Source of the DNA: Marinomonas rhizomae
GTDB lineage: Bacteria; Pseudomonadota; Gammaproteobacteria; Pseudomonadales; Marinomonadaceae
DNA length: 64,000 nt
Assembly (NCBI RefSeq): GCF_024397855.1
Contig: NZ_CP073343.1
Span: 3,286,001-3,350,000, forward strand
Direction: 5' to 3'
Each line of letters opens with the position of its first letter. Positions within the stretch are counted from its first letter, which is position 1. Shown piece by piece: positions 19,487 to 29,034 of the stretch. The notes below the pieces were generated by a model. It did not search any database and was not told the DNA's origin. It saw nothing but the letters and a program-made list of their open reading frames with translations. The position numbers were made by a program, and so were the translations under genes.

Positions 19487-21196
19487 CTAACTATCCAAGC
19501 CTACTTGCCATCGATAATGAGCCGTCACCGCGCTTCCACCTTTGGAAAACTCTAGCTTTGAACACAGCTGATCCAATAACGCCAAACCTCGGTTGTAAAG
19601 CAACTCAGTATTGGATATATCGTAATTAACATCCTGAAAATCAAAGCCAGAACCACTATCCTCGACATATAAAATAAGCGCCCTACTATTTCCATCAGAT
19701 GTCACTTTAATGGAAATTTTGACATAACCCTCTTTCAAATTAGCAAGATTACGTTCACGTTCCTCATAATAACGAGAGAAACCATCACTAGAACTTTTTT
19801 TATCTGAGCTTAGGTTCAAAACACCATGCTCAAGTGCATTAGAATATAATTCAGAAAGAATCATGAATATCTGACTAGAAAAACGACTCAACCCTGGAAC
19901 GGTAGTCAATATCTGTAAAACATAGGGCAAAGGATCAGTGTTACGAAGTGAGTCGGCGTTTAAGACATACTCAAAAGAAAAGTCCGCAGGCGCCTCATCA
20001 TGACCTCTTGATACTCTGTATTCTGATGAATCGATGCCTATATTGGTATCCAAACAAACACTAAGACAAGAAATATCGTCATGCGGGTTTTCCAGAACTC
20101 CTTCTCTTTCTAACTGCTGAACAAGCCAGCTAACAGCCTTATCAGCATCAACCTCGCCTTGATAAAGAGGCTTTAAAACCGAATGACAAAACATCTGACC
20201 AGATAAATCCTGTGCTTCATAAACACCGTCCGAAAAAGCCATCAACCGATCACCAGAGGCAAAAGACATAGGATCAATTTGGCATTCAAACGCATCAGGA
20301 GACAGAACCCCTAAAGGTAAATTCTTAGAAGGGAATCGTATTGGTTTGTCGGTATTTTGAGGGAAAAACAATAAATCAGGAAGCCCACCATTCCAGACCT
20401 CAATGCTTTTATTATTTACTTTAATATCAATAAACGCAGCACTGCAAAACATATTAGACGGTAAGATACTTTTTAGACGCGCGTTTATCTCAGGGATAAT
20501 TTGACGCATCAAAAAGCCTTTTTTCGTCCAGTCAAAAAAGATATCAGCAAGAGGTAACGCACCAATGGCGGCAGAAAGTCCATGTCCAGTAAAGTCTCCC
20601 AACAGTATATGCATACCACCGTTCGGCTTATAAGCAGCCAAAATGACATCACCATTAAAGGTGTGCGTGCCATAATGAATTGTCGAAAGAGCAGAGTCCT
20701 TCAGACAGTTAGAGTTGGTTATATTTTCATAAACCACTTTCGCGACTTCTTGCTCATTAAGCAGTTTTTCATTATACAAACTCATTGCATCACGTTGCTC
20801 TTCAAGCGTTTTTTGCATCACTAACAGTCTGACTATGGCATTTAATTTCGCAGTAATAAGAGCGGGACTGTAAGGCTTTGAAATGAAATCAATACCACCA
20901 ATACGCAAGCAATTTGATAAAGCAATCGGATCAGTCACACCAGAAAGGAAAATAATAGGAACAAACACATCCCCTGCTATGCGCTGGATTTCAAGCGCCG
21001 CCTCCCAACCATCTTTACGGGGCATCTTGATGTCTAAACACACTAGCTGAATAGTATGAGGATCAAACTTATCAACTGCATCTTGACCATCAACAGCTGA
21101 AATTACATTGTGACCAAATTGACTGAGAATCGCTTTTAACAAAATACGATCGGAAGGATTATCATCTGCAATCAATATGGTTAAGACTTGTTCCAT
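19487..21196 (-). CDS. Response regulator fused to PP2C/SpoIIE phosphatase and anti-sigma-type ATPase domain (HsbR-like)
   Basis: This 569-residue protein has three domains: a receiver (1-125, phospho-acceptor Asp55 in CLDIKMPRKDG), a SpoIIE/PP2C phosphatase (about 180-390, metal-binding GDFTGHG and FSDGVYEA), and an HATPase of the RsbW/SpoIIAB type (about 420-565, ELYSNALEHG, EDSGSGFD and NRGLALLDQL). The layout matches Pseudomonas HsbR, which (de)phosphorylates the STAS protein HsbA and so controls the FliA antagonist FlgM. The STAS gene lies 6 bp upstream and fliK follows. The usual partner hptB is not adjacent. The domain call is firm; the HsbR-like role is by analogy. Confidence 0.9.
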   Translation of the reverse strand: MEQVLTILIADDNPSDRILLKAILSQFGHNVISAVDGQDAVDKFDPHTIQLVCLDIKMPRKDGWEAALEIQRIAGDVFVPIIFLSGVTDPIALSNCLRIGGIDFISKPYSPALITAKLNAIVRLLVMQKTLEEQRDAMSLYNEKLLNEQEVAKVVYENITNSNCLKDSALSTIHYGTHTFNGDVILAAYKPNGGMHILLGDFTGHGLSAAIGALPLADIFFDWTKKGFLMRQIIPEINARLKSILPSNMFCSAAFIDIKVNNKSIEVWNGGLPDLLFFPQNTDKPIRFPSKNLPLGVLSPDAFECQIDPMSFASGDRLMAFSDGVYEAQDLSGQMFCHSVLKPLYQGEVDADKAVSWLVQQLEREGVLENPHDDISCLSVCLDTNIGIDSSEYRVSRGHDEAPADFSFEYVLNADSLRNTDPLPYVLQILTTVPGLSRFSSQIFMILSELYSNALEHGVLNLSSDKKSSSDGFSRYYEERERNLANLKEGYVKISIKVTSDGNSRALILYVEDSGSGFDFQDVNYDISNTELLYNRGLALLDQLCSKLEFSKGGSAVTAHYRWQVGLDS

Positions 21197-21202
21197 ATAA
21201 CA

Positions 21203-21505
21203 CTACTCAGTAATATCAAAAAGTCGATGGAAATTAGCTATTTTAAGGATATCAATAATGGCACTGTTAACATGAACCAAATGAATCTCTGCTTTTTCTG
21301 TGCCTGCGTGATCTCTAAGTAGCAACAACATCCCAAGGGCAGAACTATCAAGATAAGTAGCATCGGTGAGATTCACTTCATACTTTTTAACGTTCTCACC
21401 ACTAGAAAACGCGTCTTTAAACGCTTTATGACAGCTGTAATCAAAACGTCCTTTTACGAGAATAGTTAGACATTTTGTTTTTTTATCGAAAAAGCTTTCA
21501 ACCAC
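21203..21505 (-). CDS. STAS-domain anti-sigma factor antagonist (HsbA-like)
   Basis: This 100-residue protein is a single STAS domain that starts at a GTG six bases after AGGAG. The phosphorylation-site region TYLDSSALGMLLLLRDHAG places the switchable Ser at 54/55. Proteins of this type swap partners with anti-sigma factors according to Ser phosphorylation. The phosphatase/kinase encoded immediately downstream is the expected modifier. In Pseudomonas the equivalent HsbA binds FlgM or a diguanylate cyclase and sets a motile or sessile state. Confidence 0.9.
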   Translation of the reverse strand: MVESFFDKKTKCLTILVKGRFDYSCHKAFKDAFSSGENVKKYEVNLTDATYLDSSALGMLLLLRDHAGTEKAEIHLVHVNSAIIDILKIANFHRLFDITE

Positions 21506-21536
21506 AGCCTACTCCTAGAGTATGAGTGGAAAGCTT

Positions 21537-23435
21537 TTAAAACTCGTCCAACTCATCGTTAGATTCTTTTATAAATACATCGCCCCTGTCGTCATCTAAA
21601 ATGTTAGGTGCCGTTTTAGATATCAAGCCATGAATACGCTCAAGCATCTCATTGATTGACTCTCTTGCCCTATCCAAACGAGCAACACCAACACTACGAT
21701 CAGACTCAAGCAATGAAAGCGTAGAGGCCGCCATGGACTTCATGCCTTCAATCTGCTCTTGAACTTTACTGATATCATGCTCTATATCTACAGCAAAGCG
21801 ATGACGAACTTTTTCACTTTCCCCTTCTGATGCCGCAAGGCTCGCTAACACCCCAGCCCTTACTTCGTTTAGGCAACGATCAACATCACCCAACAAAAAC
21901 ACATCTGAAGATAAATCCTTCTCGACTAGAGCCAAGCGCTGTAACACCAATTCATAACCCAATATTAATGAATCCCTAACCTGCTCAGAGAGCAAAGCCA
22001 TGTCATTTAATTCAACATTAAATACTTCAAACGGGGCTTCATTTACAACAACAATATCATTTGCCGATTGCTCATTGTGATCCGTTTTTTCGTCAATTAG
22101 GGATGCTATTTGTTGTAGTTTCGTAATCTTTTCAAGCGAATGTGTTTGCATAGAGGACGCACTCAGCGCATCAAAAATCATCACAACCTTTCTACGCATA
22201 GATTCTAATGACTTAGCAAAGCCTGCGTAAGGTGAATCCTGTCTTGACAAACGAATTGGAGCATTCCAAACATCTTGCTCAATTAACTTCAAACTGTGAT
22301 GCAAAATATTAAACTCTGCCATCTCTGCTTTCGTTTGAATTGAAATAATACATTGAAGGCTATCAACATCCTCCTCCACTTCGGAGGCAAAGTGGTGAAC
22401 ACTTAACCAGTGAACGCCATCTGATAAATCCAATTTTAAATCTTGATCTGAAAACAAAATAGAATCAGCAATGCGCTCACCAATAGGGTCATCCAAGCCT
22501 GAATCAATGCCAAATAAAGACTCAAATAATGAGGTATTCCTGAACCATAGTCGTTCAGCCCCTGCACTTAACCATGCAATATCACCTTGGCGATTTGTTA
22601 CAAAGAAAGGCTCAGCCACTTGAGCAAGCGCTTTTTCAACCAAATCAAGATTCTCACTTTGCTGGTCCAGATCAAAATCTCGGGACGCCAACTCATTATC
22701 GACTAAGTGACTCAAGTCGGTGAACTCATCTATGATATTTCGAGACTGAATCGCAGAAGCATGACCATGCTTACGATGATCAAGAACAGAGTGCAAACTT
22801 GAAAAACCAGAACGCAGCTGACGACTAAACCTAACCGCTAGAATAACTAGAATCGCGGACAACATTAAAAAGATAAAGACTGGCACCCAAATCAACCTTT
22901 CAACGAAAAGTTGGCGCTCATAATCCAAACCAACTCTTATCTGCAAAAGCTCGTCATCTAACGCTTCTAAATGCTCAAAAGTTAAGTAAATGGCGCTGCG
23001 CTCTTCATCCGTTAGGGGCACTGAGTCCAATTCTTTTAATGACAAAGAATCTAACAAAGCCAATGAATCAGAAATATCTACATCAGATGTCAATTCAAAC
23101 TCAGTAAGATGACTACTGATCAAGCGATACTCATCCACCAACATCCGATGAAAATAGCTAGCAGACGGCTCATCAACATTATTGTCAGAGCTGAAAATCA
23201 CCCGATCACCAACCAACAGCCACTGCAACCAATGCTCTTCTGCACTGTGTACCAAACCAATAAGCCCACTAAGCTTTTCTTGGTGAGCGTTTTGTTTTTC
23301 CAAATTAGTGCTCATCAACATATACATGCCAACAAAAGCCAGCAGCAATACAAACAGCAATGCAACAACGCCTTTTTGTAAGCTATTGATCAGCTCTTTT
23401 CTTGGAGCCCCAAACGGTGAATGTGGTGTATTCAT
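21537..23435 (-). CDS. Receptor-like membrane protein of unknown function with HAMP/PAS-like region, no MCP or kinase domain
   Basis: I do not recognise this protein by name. It has 632 residues from ATG 23435; a TTG at 23441 is an alternative. A membrane helix lies at about 22-42, then a predicted external helical domain (about 43-180), a second helix (about 182-201) and a HAMP-like stretch (RFSRQLRSGFSSLHSVLDH). A PAS-like region follows (about 268-368; VAEPFFVTNRQGDIAWLSAG), then a long helical, acidic C-terminal part. The shape is that of a chemoreceptor or sensor kinase, but the conserved MCP hairpin and all kinase motifs are missing. The upstream gene's TGA lies two bases before this ATG, so the two are probably co-translated. 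It sits just before the STAS gene, which suggests input to that switch. Confidence 0.75.
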   Translation of the reverse strand: MNTPHSPFGAPRKELINSLQKGVVALLFVLLLAFVGMYMLMSTNLEKQNAHQEKLSGLIGLVHSAEEHWLQWLLVGDRVIFSSDNNVDEPSASYFHRMLVDEYRLISSHLTEFELTSDVDISDSLALLDSLSLKELDSVPLTDEERSAIYLTFEHLEALDDELLQIRVGLDYERQLFVERLIWVPVFIFLMLSAILVILAVRFSRQLRSGFSSLHSVLDHRKHGHASAIQSRNIIDEFTDLSHLVDNELASRDFDLDQQSENLDLVEKALAQVAEPFFVTNRQGDIAWLSAGAERLWFRNTSLFESLFGIDSGLDDPIGERIADSILFSDQDLKLDLSDGVHWLSVHHFASEVEEDVDSLQCIISIQTKAEMAEFNILHHSLKLIEQDVWNAPIRLSRQDSPYAGFAKSLESMRRKVVMIFDALSASSMQTHSLEKITKLQQIASLIDEKTDHNEQSANDIVVVNEAPFEVFNVELNDMALLSEQVRDSLILGYELVLQRLALVEKDLSSDVFLLGDVDRCLNEVRAGVLASLAASEGESEKVRHRFAVDIEHDISKVQEQIEGMKSMAASTLSLLESDRSVGVARLDRARESINEMLERIHGLISKTAPNILDDDRGDVFIKESNDELDEF

Positions 23436-23437
23436 AG

Positions 23438-25330
23438 TCAATAATCACTTTCAAGCAAAGATGATGTCGGCCAAAAGCCAGCAACAAAGGATAAATAATT
23501 TTTCTTATTAATTACAAAATCACCCTCTTGCGTATCAGCAAGTTGGCTTTTCATATTCTCGTCACCATTCATCATTATGTCAGAAGGCAAAGAGAACTCT
23601 CGAACACAGTGACTCGCATTCAAAGTGGCAGACCACTCACATGAAGCAAAAGGCAAGACAACAGCCTCAGACATCCACTCAAGAATGACTGAAAAAGACA
23701 TTTTATCAACTGAAGAACTAGACTCTTCAGAAAGAAGCCCTTCAGACATTACCCTATCAAAACATCGTCCATCATGAATAAAAAAAGGCATTGAACGAAG
23801 CTCATCATCTTCCATGCGCCCCACAGAAAAAGGGGCTTTATAAGGCAACAATGCCAATATCAAATCCGCTTCTATCCAAAACATCCTGCCATATACCTTT
23901 CCAAAATAATAACCATTCCTAGAAGGATGTGTAGATTTATTTTTTTCTGGCCATATACAGAATTGGAAAATCTCATTTTTGCCTAATAACCAAGGCTCTA
24001 ACAAAGGCGCTCCGGCTTGAGTTAACCAAATATTCTTCACCCAAGCACCGCGAGCAGAAACAACAGAGCAAACAGCCTCCACCTCACGAACAAACAAATA
24101 AGGTAATGCAAAATACAGCTCCCCCTGCTTAACAACCAACACTTGATTGATAGTCTCTAACAACGGACAACACACAGTATATTGCGGAGAAAGCAAAGGC
24201 ATATTTAACACAACTTCCGCCCTCACACCTGCTTTAGGCTCAAACCAAAAGGACTCCCTCTCAACAAAAAGATCCCCACTTTCAACCTCATATCGACCAA
24301 GACATTCTTGTTGATCAAAAACAAAGCGCCCAAACGAAGTATCAATTTCATATAAAAAATACGATAAGTAATCACGACCCAAACACTTTACATATGAAGT
24401 TTCAGTGCTTGCTTCTAATGTTCGACCAGAGATATAAACGTAGCCCCCGTGGCGAACAGGGAAATACGCTAACTGCTCGTCTTGCTCAAAAGTGGTCACA
24501 TTATTAACACTTGGCACTAGCCGCCCAACCTGATCTACATGGTTAAGACTTAATGGAAAAAGGGAACTAAAGACCTGATAAAATAGTGTTTTAAACCTAT
24601 CTTCAAATAAAGCTAACAGGCGGTATCGAGAATCACGAGACATGGTGACATTTTGAAAAAGAGGCAAAAAGCTCAATTCACACAAGACGCGCAATGGTTC
24701 TTTTTCATTAATAGAAAGCATTTGCCATTGAAGTGAAGGAAAGCGTCGTTTCAGCCAAGATAAAGACTGCACACTTATTAATATAAAACGACCATTTATA
24801 CGAGAACCTTTCACCGAATCTAACTGAAAAGATACTCGCCCAGCACTCGAAAAAGCCTCTAAATAATCGTCCACTCTCAACACATTAGATTGAGTGGAGT
24901 CCAGTCGCGCTTCGTAATTTCGATACACTAACGAACTGTCTTTTTCATTAGCAATGGAAATAACAAGGGCCCAACAGGAGCGATCCACAGACAAAAGCTT
25001 ATCTAACTGTTGCGAACGATCATTAGAAAACTGACCTGCCATGGCGACTTGACAAAGTGCATCAGCTGAAGATAAAAGCGCAGAACGGTAGTGACTAAAA
25101 TAAGGAGAACCGGATAGTAAAAGCTCATCAACTGCCGCTGTAAAAGAGCTCAAACGTAGATAATAGAGACGATTAGTTATATTTGATAGAGAGGTTTCTT
25201 GCAGTGACAATAAAGCCGACTTAAGCTTTTCTAATCCACGACGAGGATGATAGACGTAATCATGCAAAGCCACTTCTATATTAGAAATAGGCAGAGACAA
25301 ATCAATTAGTCCGTTATCCAATCTCGCCAT
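23438..25330 (-). CDS. Unrecognised flagellar-cluster protein, possibly a degenerate CheA-like protein
   Basis: This 630-residue protein starts at ATG 25330, six bases after AGGA; a TTG at 25348 is rejected. It is soluble, with no signal peptide or membrane helix. The N-terminal ~75 residues are helical with Hpt-like spacing but no phosphorylatable HTxKG motif. Residues about 395-450 (NQVLVVKQGELYFALPYLFV, then GAPLLEPWLLG) resemble the start of the CheW-like P5 domain of CheA, and the stretch just before (GVRAEVVLNMPL) resembles the end of a CheA ATPase domain. No N, G1 or G2 ATP-binding boxes are visible in the middle. This suggests a catalytically dead CheA/ChpA relative, but similarity is weak by eye. 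It lies between fliJ and the receptor-like gene. Confidence 0.6.
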   Translation of the reverse strand: MARLDNGLIDLSLPISNIEVALHDYVYHPRRGLEKLKSALLSLQETSLSNITNRLYYLRLSSFTAAVDELLLSGSPYFSHYRSALLSSADALCQVAMAGQFSNDRSQQLDKLLSVDRSCWALVISIANEKDSSLVYRNYEARLDSTQSNVLRVDDYLEAFSSAGRVSFQLDSVKGSRINGRFILISVQSLSWLKRRFPSLQWQMLSINEKEPLRVLCELSFLPLFQNVTMSRDSRYRLLALFEDRFKTLFYQVFSSLFPLSLNHVDQVGRLVPSVNNVTTFEQDEQLAYFPVRHGGYVYISGRTLEASTETSYVKCLGRDYLSYFLYEIDTSFGRFVFDQQECLGRYEVESGDLFVERESFWFEPKAGVRAEVVLNMPLLSPQYTVCCPLLETINQVLVVKQGELYFALPYLFVREVEAVCSVVSARGAWVKNIWLTQAGAPLLEPWLLGKNEIFQFCIWPEKNKSTHPSRNGYYFGKVYGRMFWIEADLILALLPYKAPFSVGRMEDDELRSMPFFIHDGRCFDRVMSEGLLSEESSSSVDKMSFSVILEWMSEAVVLPFASCEWSATLNASHCVREFSLPSDIMMNGDENMKSQLADTQEGDFVINKKNYLSFVAGFWPTSSLLESDY

Positions 25331-25381
25331 ACTTGATCCTAACAACAAGCCTGTTTGCTATACAAAAAAGCCCATAAAAAA

Positions 25382-25816
25382 CTATCGCATATTGTCTAAA
25401 AAACGGCGCATGGCGAACTCATCGCTTTGACGTTGCTCTTGCTTAGCTTCAACGACCAATTCTGCTTTGTGGTTTTTTTCTTTTAGCCAATCCATGCTTT
25501 TGGTTTTCGAACGAGCTTGCAACCAGCGTCGCATACTCATGTCTGCCTGCTGCTCAGATCGCCCCACCGCAGCCTCTTGCTGAATAATCGCTTGCTGAAC
25601 TCGATTCACAAAGTGCTGATAATTCGTTGTTAAATAAGCACTTAATCCAAGCAAATTACGCTCTGACTCATATTGCCCTGCATACTCTCGCAGCTCGTTC
25701 AGCTTTTGCTCATCGTACTGCACTTTGGCTTTGTCACGAGCCAACTGCTGTGCGGCCGTATCTTCTTTGCGTTTAGCAAGATCGACTAATATCTGCATTC
25801 GATGTGATTTTTTCAT
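25382..25816 (-). CDS. fliJ: FliJ, flagellar export ATPase stalk protein
   Basis: This 144-residue protein is almost all coiled coil, with the FliJ pattern LVDLAKRKEDTAAQQLA near the start and RSKTKSMDWLKEKNHKAELV near the end. It forms the central stalk of the FliI hexamer and couples it to FlhA. It follows fliI by 53 bp and matches family length. FliJ sequences diverge strongly, so position supports the call. Confidence 0.92.
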   Translation of the reverse strand: MKKSHRMQILVDLAKRKEDTAAQQLARDKAKVQYDEQKLNELREYAGQYESERNLLGLSAYLTTNYQHFVNRVQQAIIQQEAAVGRSEQQADMSMRRWLQARSKTKSMDWLKEKNHKAELVVEAKQEQRQSDEFAMRRFLDNMR

Positions 25817-25869
25817 GCAAAGCCCATTCAGAAACTAGCTAAATAATAGACGCTTTTACCCGCAATCGT

Positions 25870-27201
25870 CTACTGCTCCTTCGTCATTGCAGTAACAAGG
25901 GCCTGTAAACTCTGATCAATACTAAAGCTTTCACCCAGCGACTGCTGAAGAAAGTTGCGAATTTCTGGCATTTGTATAATAGCTTGATCCAAGTCTGGGT
26001 CACTGCCCCTTGCGTAAGCTCCAACAGAAATAAGATCTTGATTTTGTTGGAACTTAGAGTAGAGCTGCTTCACTCGCATTGCTCCATACAAATGATCTTC
26101 ACTGACTATATGCGGCATAGCTCGGGAGATGGATGCTTCAATATCAATAGCAGGATAATGACCTTCCTCAGCCAAACGCCGAGACAACACAATATGACCA
26201 TCAAGAATCGCTCGCGACGCATCCGCAATAGGGTCCTGCTGATCATCCCCTTCCGTCAATACAGTATAGAAAGCCGTTACCGAGCCACTGCCATCACAAC
26301 CATTGCCAGCCCGCTCTACCAACTGAGGAAGCTTAGAAAACACCGATGGCGGGTAGCCTTTTGTCGCCGGCGGCTCTCCAACAGACAATGCAATTTCCCG
26401 CTGAGCTTGAGCGTATCGCGTCAGAGAGTCCATCAACAATAATACGTTTTTCCCCTGATCCCGATAATACTCAGCGATACGCGTTGCCAACATAGCAGCA
26501 CGCAAACGCATCAACGCAGAATCATCAGCAGGGGACGCGACGACGACAGAACGAGAAAGACCTTCCTCGCCCAATATTTGATCAATAAATTCTTTTACTT
26601 CTCGACCACGCTCACCGATCAAGCCAACAATGGTAATATCCGCTTCAGTATATTTTGTCATCATACCGAGCAACATACTCTTACCCACACCACTGCCTGC
26701 AAAAAGACCTAGACGCTGACCTTTACCAACAGTCAGCAAACTGTTTATTGCCTTAATACCAACATCTAAAGGCTCGCTAATGGGCTTTCGTTGTAGAGGG
26801 TTAATTACATTTCCGTGCAAAGTCACCGAGTCATTGGTTTTAATAGGCCCTTTTCCATCTAAAGGTTTCCCCAAACCATTTACTACACGACCAAGCAACT
26901 CATCACCAACTGGCATCTTACTGTCACCCAGTAGCGGACGAACACGCGCCCCTGGAGAAATTCCCTCAATCGCCTCGGTCGGCATGAGATAAGTTAAATC
27001 ACCAGTAAAGCCCACCACTTCAGATTCTACCCAGCGATCCTTTCTAACTTGAACAGAGCAACGATCACCAAGAGCCACGACACAACCAACCGCCTCCATG
27101 GTCAAACCAACCATACGAGTCACCTTGCCTTCAATTTGAGGCGGTAACGAAGTAGAGGAAACATGACTTAGCTTATTTAGGCGTTCTACAAGAGTGGACA
27201 C
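25870..27201 (-). CDS. fliI: FliI, flagellum-specific export ATPase
   Basis: This 443-residue protein is an F1-beta-like ATPase with Walker A AGSGVGKS at 168-175, [11 protein letters not shown], Walker [26 protein letters not shown] (Asp then the catalytic switch region) and [14 protein letters not shown] C-terminal helices ([10 protein letters not shown] here). It powers early substrate unfolding and release from chaperones. It follows fliH by 5 bp, and fliJ lies downstream. Confidence 0.97.
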   Translation of the reverse strand: MSTLVERLNKLSHVSSTSLPPQIEGKVTRMVGLTMEAVGCVVALGDRCSVQVRKDRWVESEVVGFTGDLTYLMPTEAIEGISPGARVRPLLGDSKMPVGDELLGRVVNGLGKPLDGKGPIKTNDSVTLHGNVINPLQRKPISEPLDVGIKAINSLLTVGKGQRLGLFAGSGVGKSMLLGMMTKYTEADITIVGLIGERGREVKEFIDQILGEEGLSRSVVVASPADDSALMRLRAAMLATRIAEYYRDQGKNVLLLMDSLTRYAQAQREIALSVGEPPATKGYPPSVFSKLPQLVERAGNGCDGSGSVTAFYTVLTEGDDQQDPIADASRAILDGHIVLSRRLAEEGHYPAIDIEASISRAMPHIVSEDHLYGAMRVKQLYSKFQQNQDLISVGAYARGSDPDLDQAIIQMPEIRNFLQQSLGESFSIDQSLQALVTAMTKEQ

Positions 27202-27206
27202 GAGCG

Positions 27207-28013
27207 TTAAACCTGCTCAGGAAGGGAGAGTTGACGGAGCTCATTACATACGGTTTCTAGTCGCTGCTCTACCCGCCCATCTATATGAAACGATTTTGAA
27301 TCAATCACAAAACCACCATTAATAAGCGAATCATCTTCTTCCAACTGTATGGTTAAACGATCTTTGACGCCAAGTTCGTCCAAAATAACCACATCAGCAG
27401 GATTAAGCCGCAGTCTAACTCTTCCCTCGTATTCGCCAATTTCATCAAATACTCGAGTGAGCTGTTCTTTTAATACTTGATGTCCATCTTCAGTCATTTT
27501 CGAAAGACAAACATTTTCAATCATTCTGGTCATTGATTGATACAGAATATTTTCTGCCGCAACACGACTCTCCTCTAAAGGCGATGTCATTTCTTTTACA
27601 ACATTCGCCAATAAAGTCTCAATTATCTCTAAATGAGCCTGTGCTTCCGCTCTTGCCTGAGCCAGGCCTTCTTCAAAGCCGATAGCTCGGCCTTCTTCGT
27701 GGCCTTTTTCAAAACCATCCACTTCACCTTTAGCAAAGCCGTCAGAATGACCTTTTTTGTGGCCTTCCTCTTCACCTTGAATAAAGCCTTCATCATAGGC
27801 TGCAGAGCGAATCTCTTCTAATTGCGAAGCCGTTAGCGGCTCATAAATTAAAGAGTCTTCATCTACTTCTTCCGTTGTTATAGCGTCATTTTTCTGTACG
27901 AGAATCGCAGGGCCCGAATTCGTTTTTGGCTTATTGTTTTCTAAATGAGGCAGTTCCCAGCGCTCATAAGCCGTTAGCTTCCCTTCTTCTTTTTCCTGCT
28001 TTTGATCGGACAT
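27207..28013 (-). CDS. fliH: FliH, negative regulator/stator of the FliI ATPase
   Basis: This 268-residue protein shows FliH's characteristic run of Gly repeats ([18 protein letters not shown] and onward, residues about 75-120), predicted as GxxxG helices. A C-terminal V-ATPase E-like domain follows. It dimerises, binds FliI and anchors it to FliN on the C-ring. fliG ends 7 bp upstream and fliI begins 5 bp downstream. Confidence 0.95.
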   Translation of the reverse strand: MSDQKQEKEEGKLTAYERWELPHLENNKPKTNSGPAILVQKNDAITTEEVDEDSLIYEPLTASQLEEIRSAAYDEGFIQGEEEGHKKGHSDGFAKGEVDGFEKGHEEGRAIGFEEGLAQARAEAQAHLEIIETLLANVVKEMTSPLEESRVAAENILYQSMTRMIENVCLSKMTEDGHQVLKEQLTRVFDEIGEYEGRVRLRLNPADVVILDELGVKDRLTIQLEEDDSLINGGFVIDSKSFHIDGRVEQRLETVCNELRQLSLPEQV

Positions 28014-28020
28014 ACTCTAG

Positions 28021-29034
28021 TTAAACCATCTGCTCACCGCCGCCACCGAGAACAATCTCTCCGTTATCAGCAAGACGTCTGGCAACGGCCAGAATTTCTT
28101 TTTGCGCGACTTCTACTTCACTTACACGGACTGGACCTTTCGCCTCCAAATCATCTTTCAACATGTCTGCAGCACGAGATGACATATTCTTGAAGACTTT
28201 TTCTTGCATATCTGGGTCAGCGCCTTTCAGAGCAAGAATCAAGGTTTCAGACTCGACTTCACGCAAAATAACTTGAATACCACGATCGTCTACCTCCATA
28301 AGGTTGTCAAAGACAAACATCAAATCTTGGATAGTATTCGCCAAATCTTCATCTACATCACGAATAGACTCCATCAACTCCGACTCCACCGAGCTGTCGA
28401 TAAAGTTCATAATATTGGCAGCCGTACGAATACCGCCAATAGTCGTTGATTGTGTGGAATTATTACCAGAAAACTGACGTTCAAGAATATTATTCAACTC
28501 TTGTAAAGCGGCAGGTTGAACTGTTTCTAGTGCGGCAACACGCAACACAATATCTAAACGTACCCGCTCATCAAAGTTAGCTAGAATGTCTGCCGCCTGG
28601 TCAGGGTCTAAGTAAGATATAACAATGGCTTGAATTTGAGGATGCTCGTAACGAATAACATCAGCAACAGCACGAGACTCCATCCACTTAAGCGTATCAA
28701 GCCCTGTCGTATTGCCACCAAGCAAGATGCGGTCAATTAAGCTACCCGCTTTTTCTTCACCAAGCGCTTCTCTTAACATGTTCCGAATGTAACCATCTGC
28801 ACCAAGACCTAACCCTGTTTGGTCGCCAACTAACACCAAGAAATCATCTAATACTTTTTCTACTTGATGACGCTGAATGTTAGCCAATTGTGCCATTGTC
28901 TGACCAATTTTTTGAACCTCTTTCGGGCCCATATGTTTCAGTATTTGCGCGGCATCAGACTCACCAAGCGACATCAAAAGGACGGCAGCTTTTTGAACGG
29001 AACTTAATTCTGCACCTTGGCCTGCATCACTCAT
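28021..29034 (-). CDS. fliG: FliG, flagellar motor switch/rotor protein
   Basis: This 337-residue protein is the usual length and has the three FliG domains. The N-terminal part binds FliF. The middle armadillo-like domain contains the EHPQ motif (YEHPQIQAIVISYL). The C-terminal torque domain carries the charged ridge (LMFVFDNLMEVDDRGIQVIL). It interacts with the MotC loop and with FliM. It overlaps fliF by 4 bp. Confidence 0.97.
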   Translation of the reverse strand: MSDAGQGAELSSVQKAAVLLMSLGESDAAQILKHMGPKEVQKIGQTMAQLANIQRHQVEKVLDDFLVLVGDQTGLGLGADGYIRNMLREALGEEKAGSLIDRILLGGNTTGLDTLKWMESRAVADVIRYEHPQIQAIVISYLDPDQAADILANFDERVRLDIVLRVAALETVQPAALQELNNILERQFSGNNSTQSTTIGGIRTAANIMNFIDSSVESELMESIRDVDEDLANTIQDLMFVFDNLMEVDDRGIQVILREVESETLILALKGADPDMQEKVFKNMSSRAADMLKDDLEAKGPVRVSEVEVAQKEILAVARRLADNGEIVLGGGGEQMV

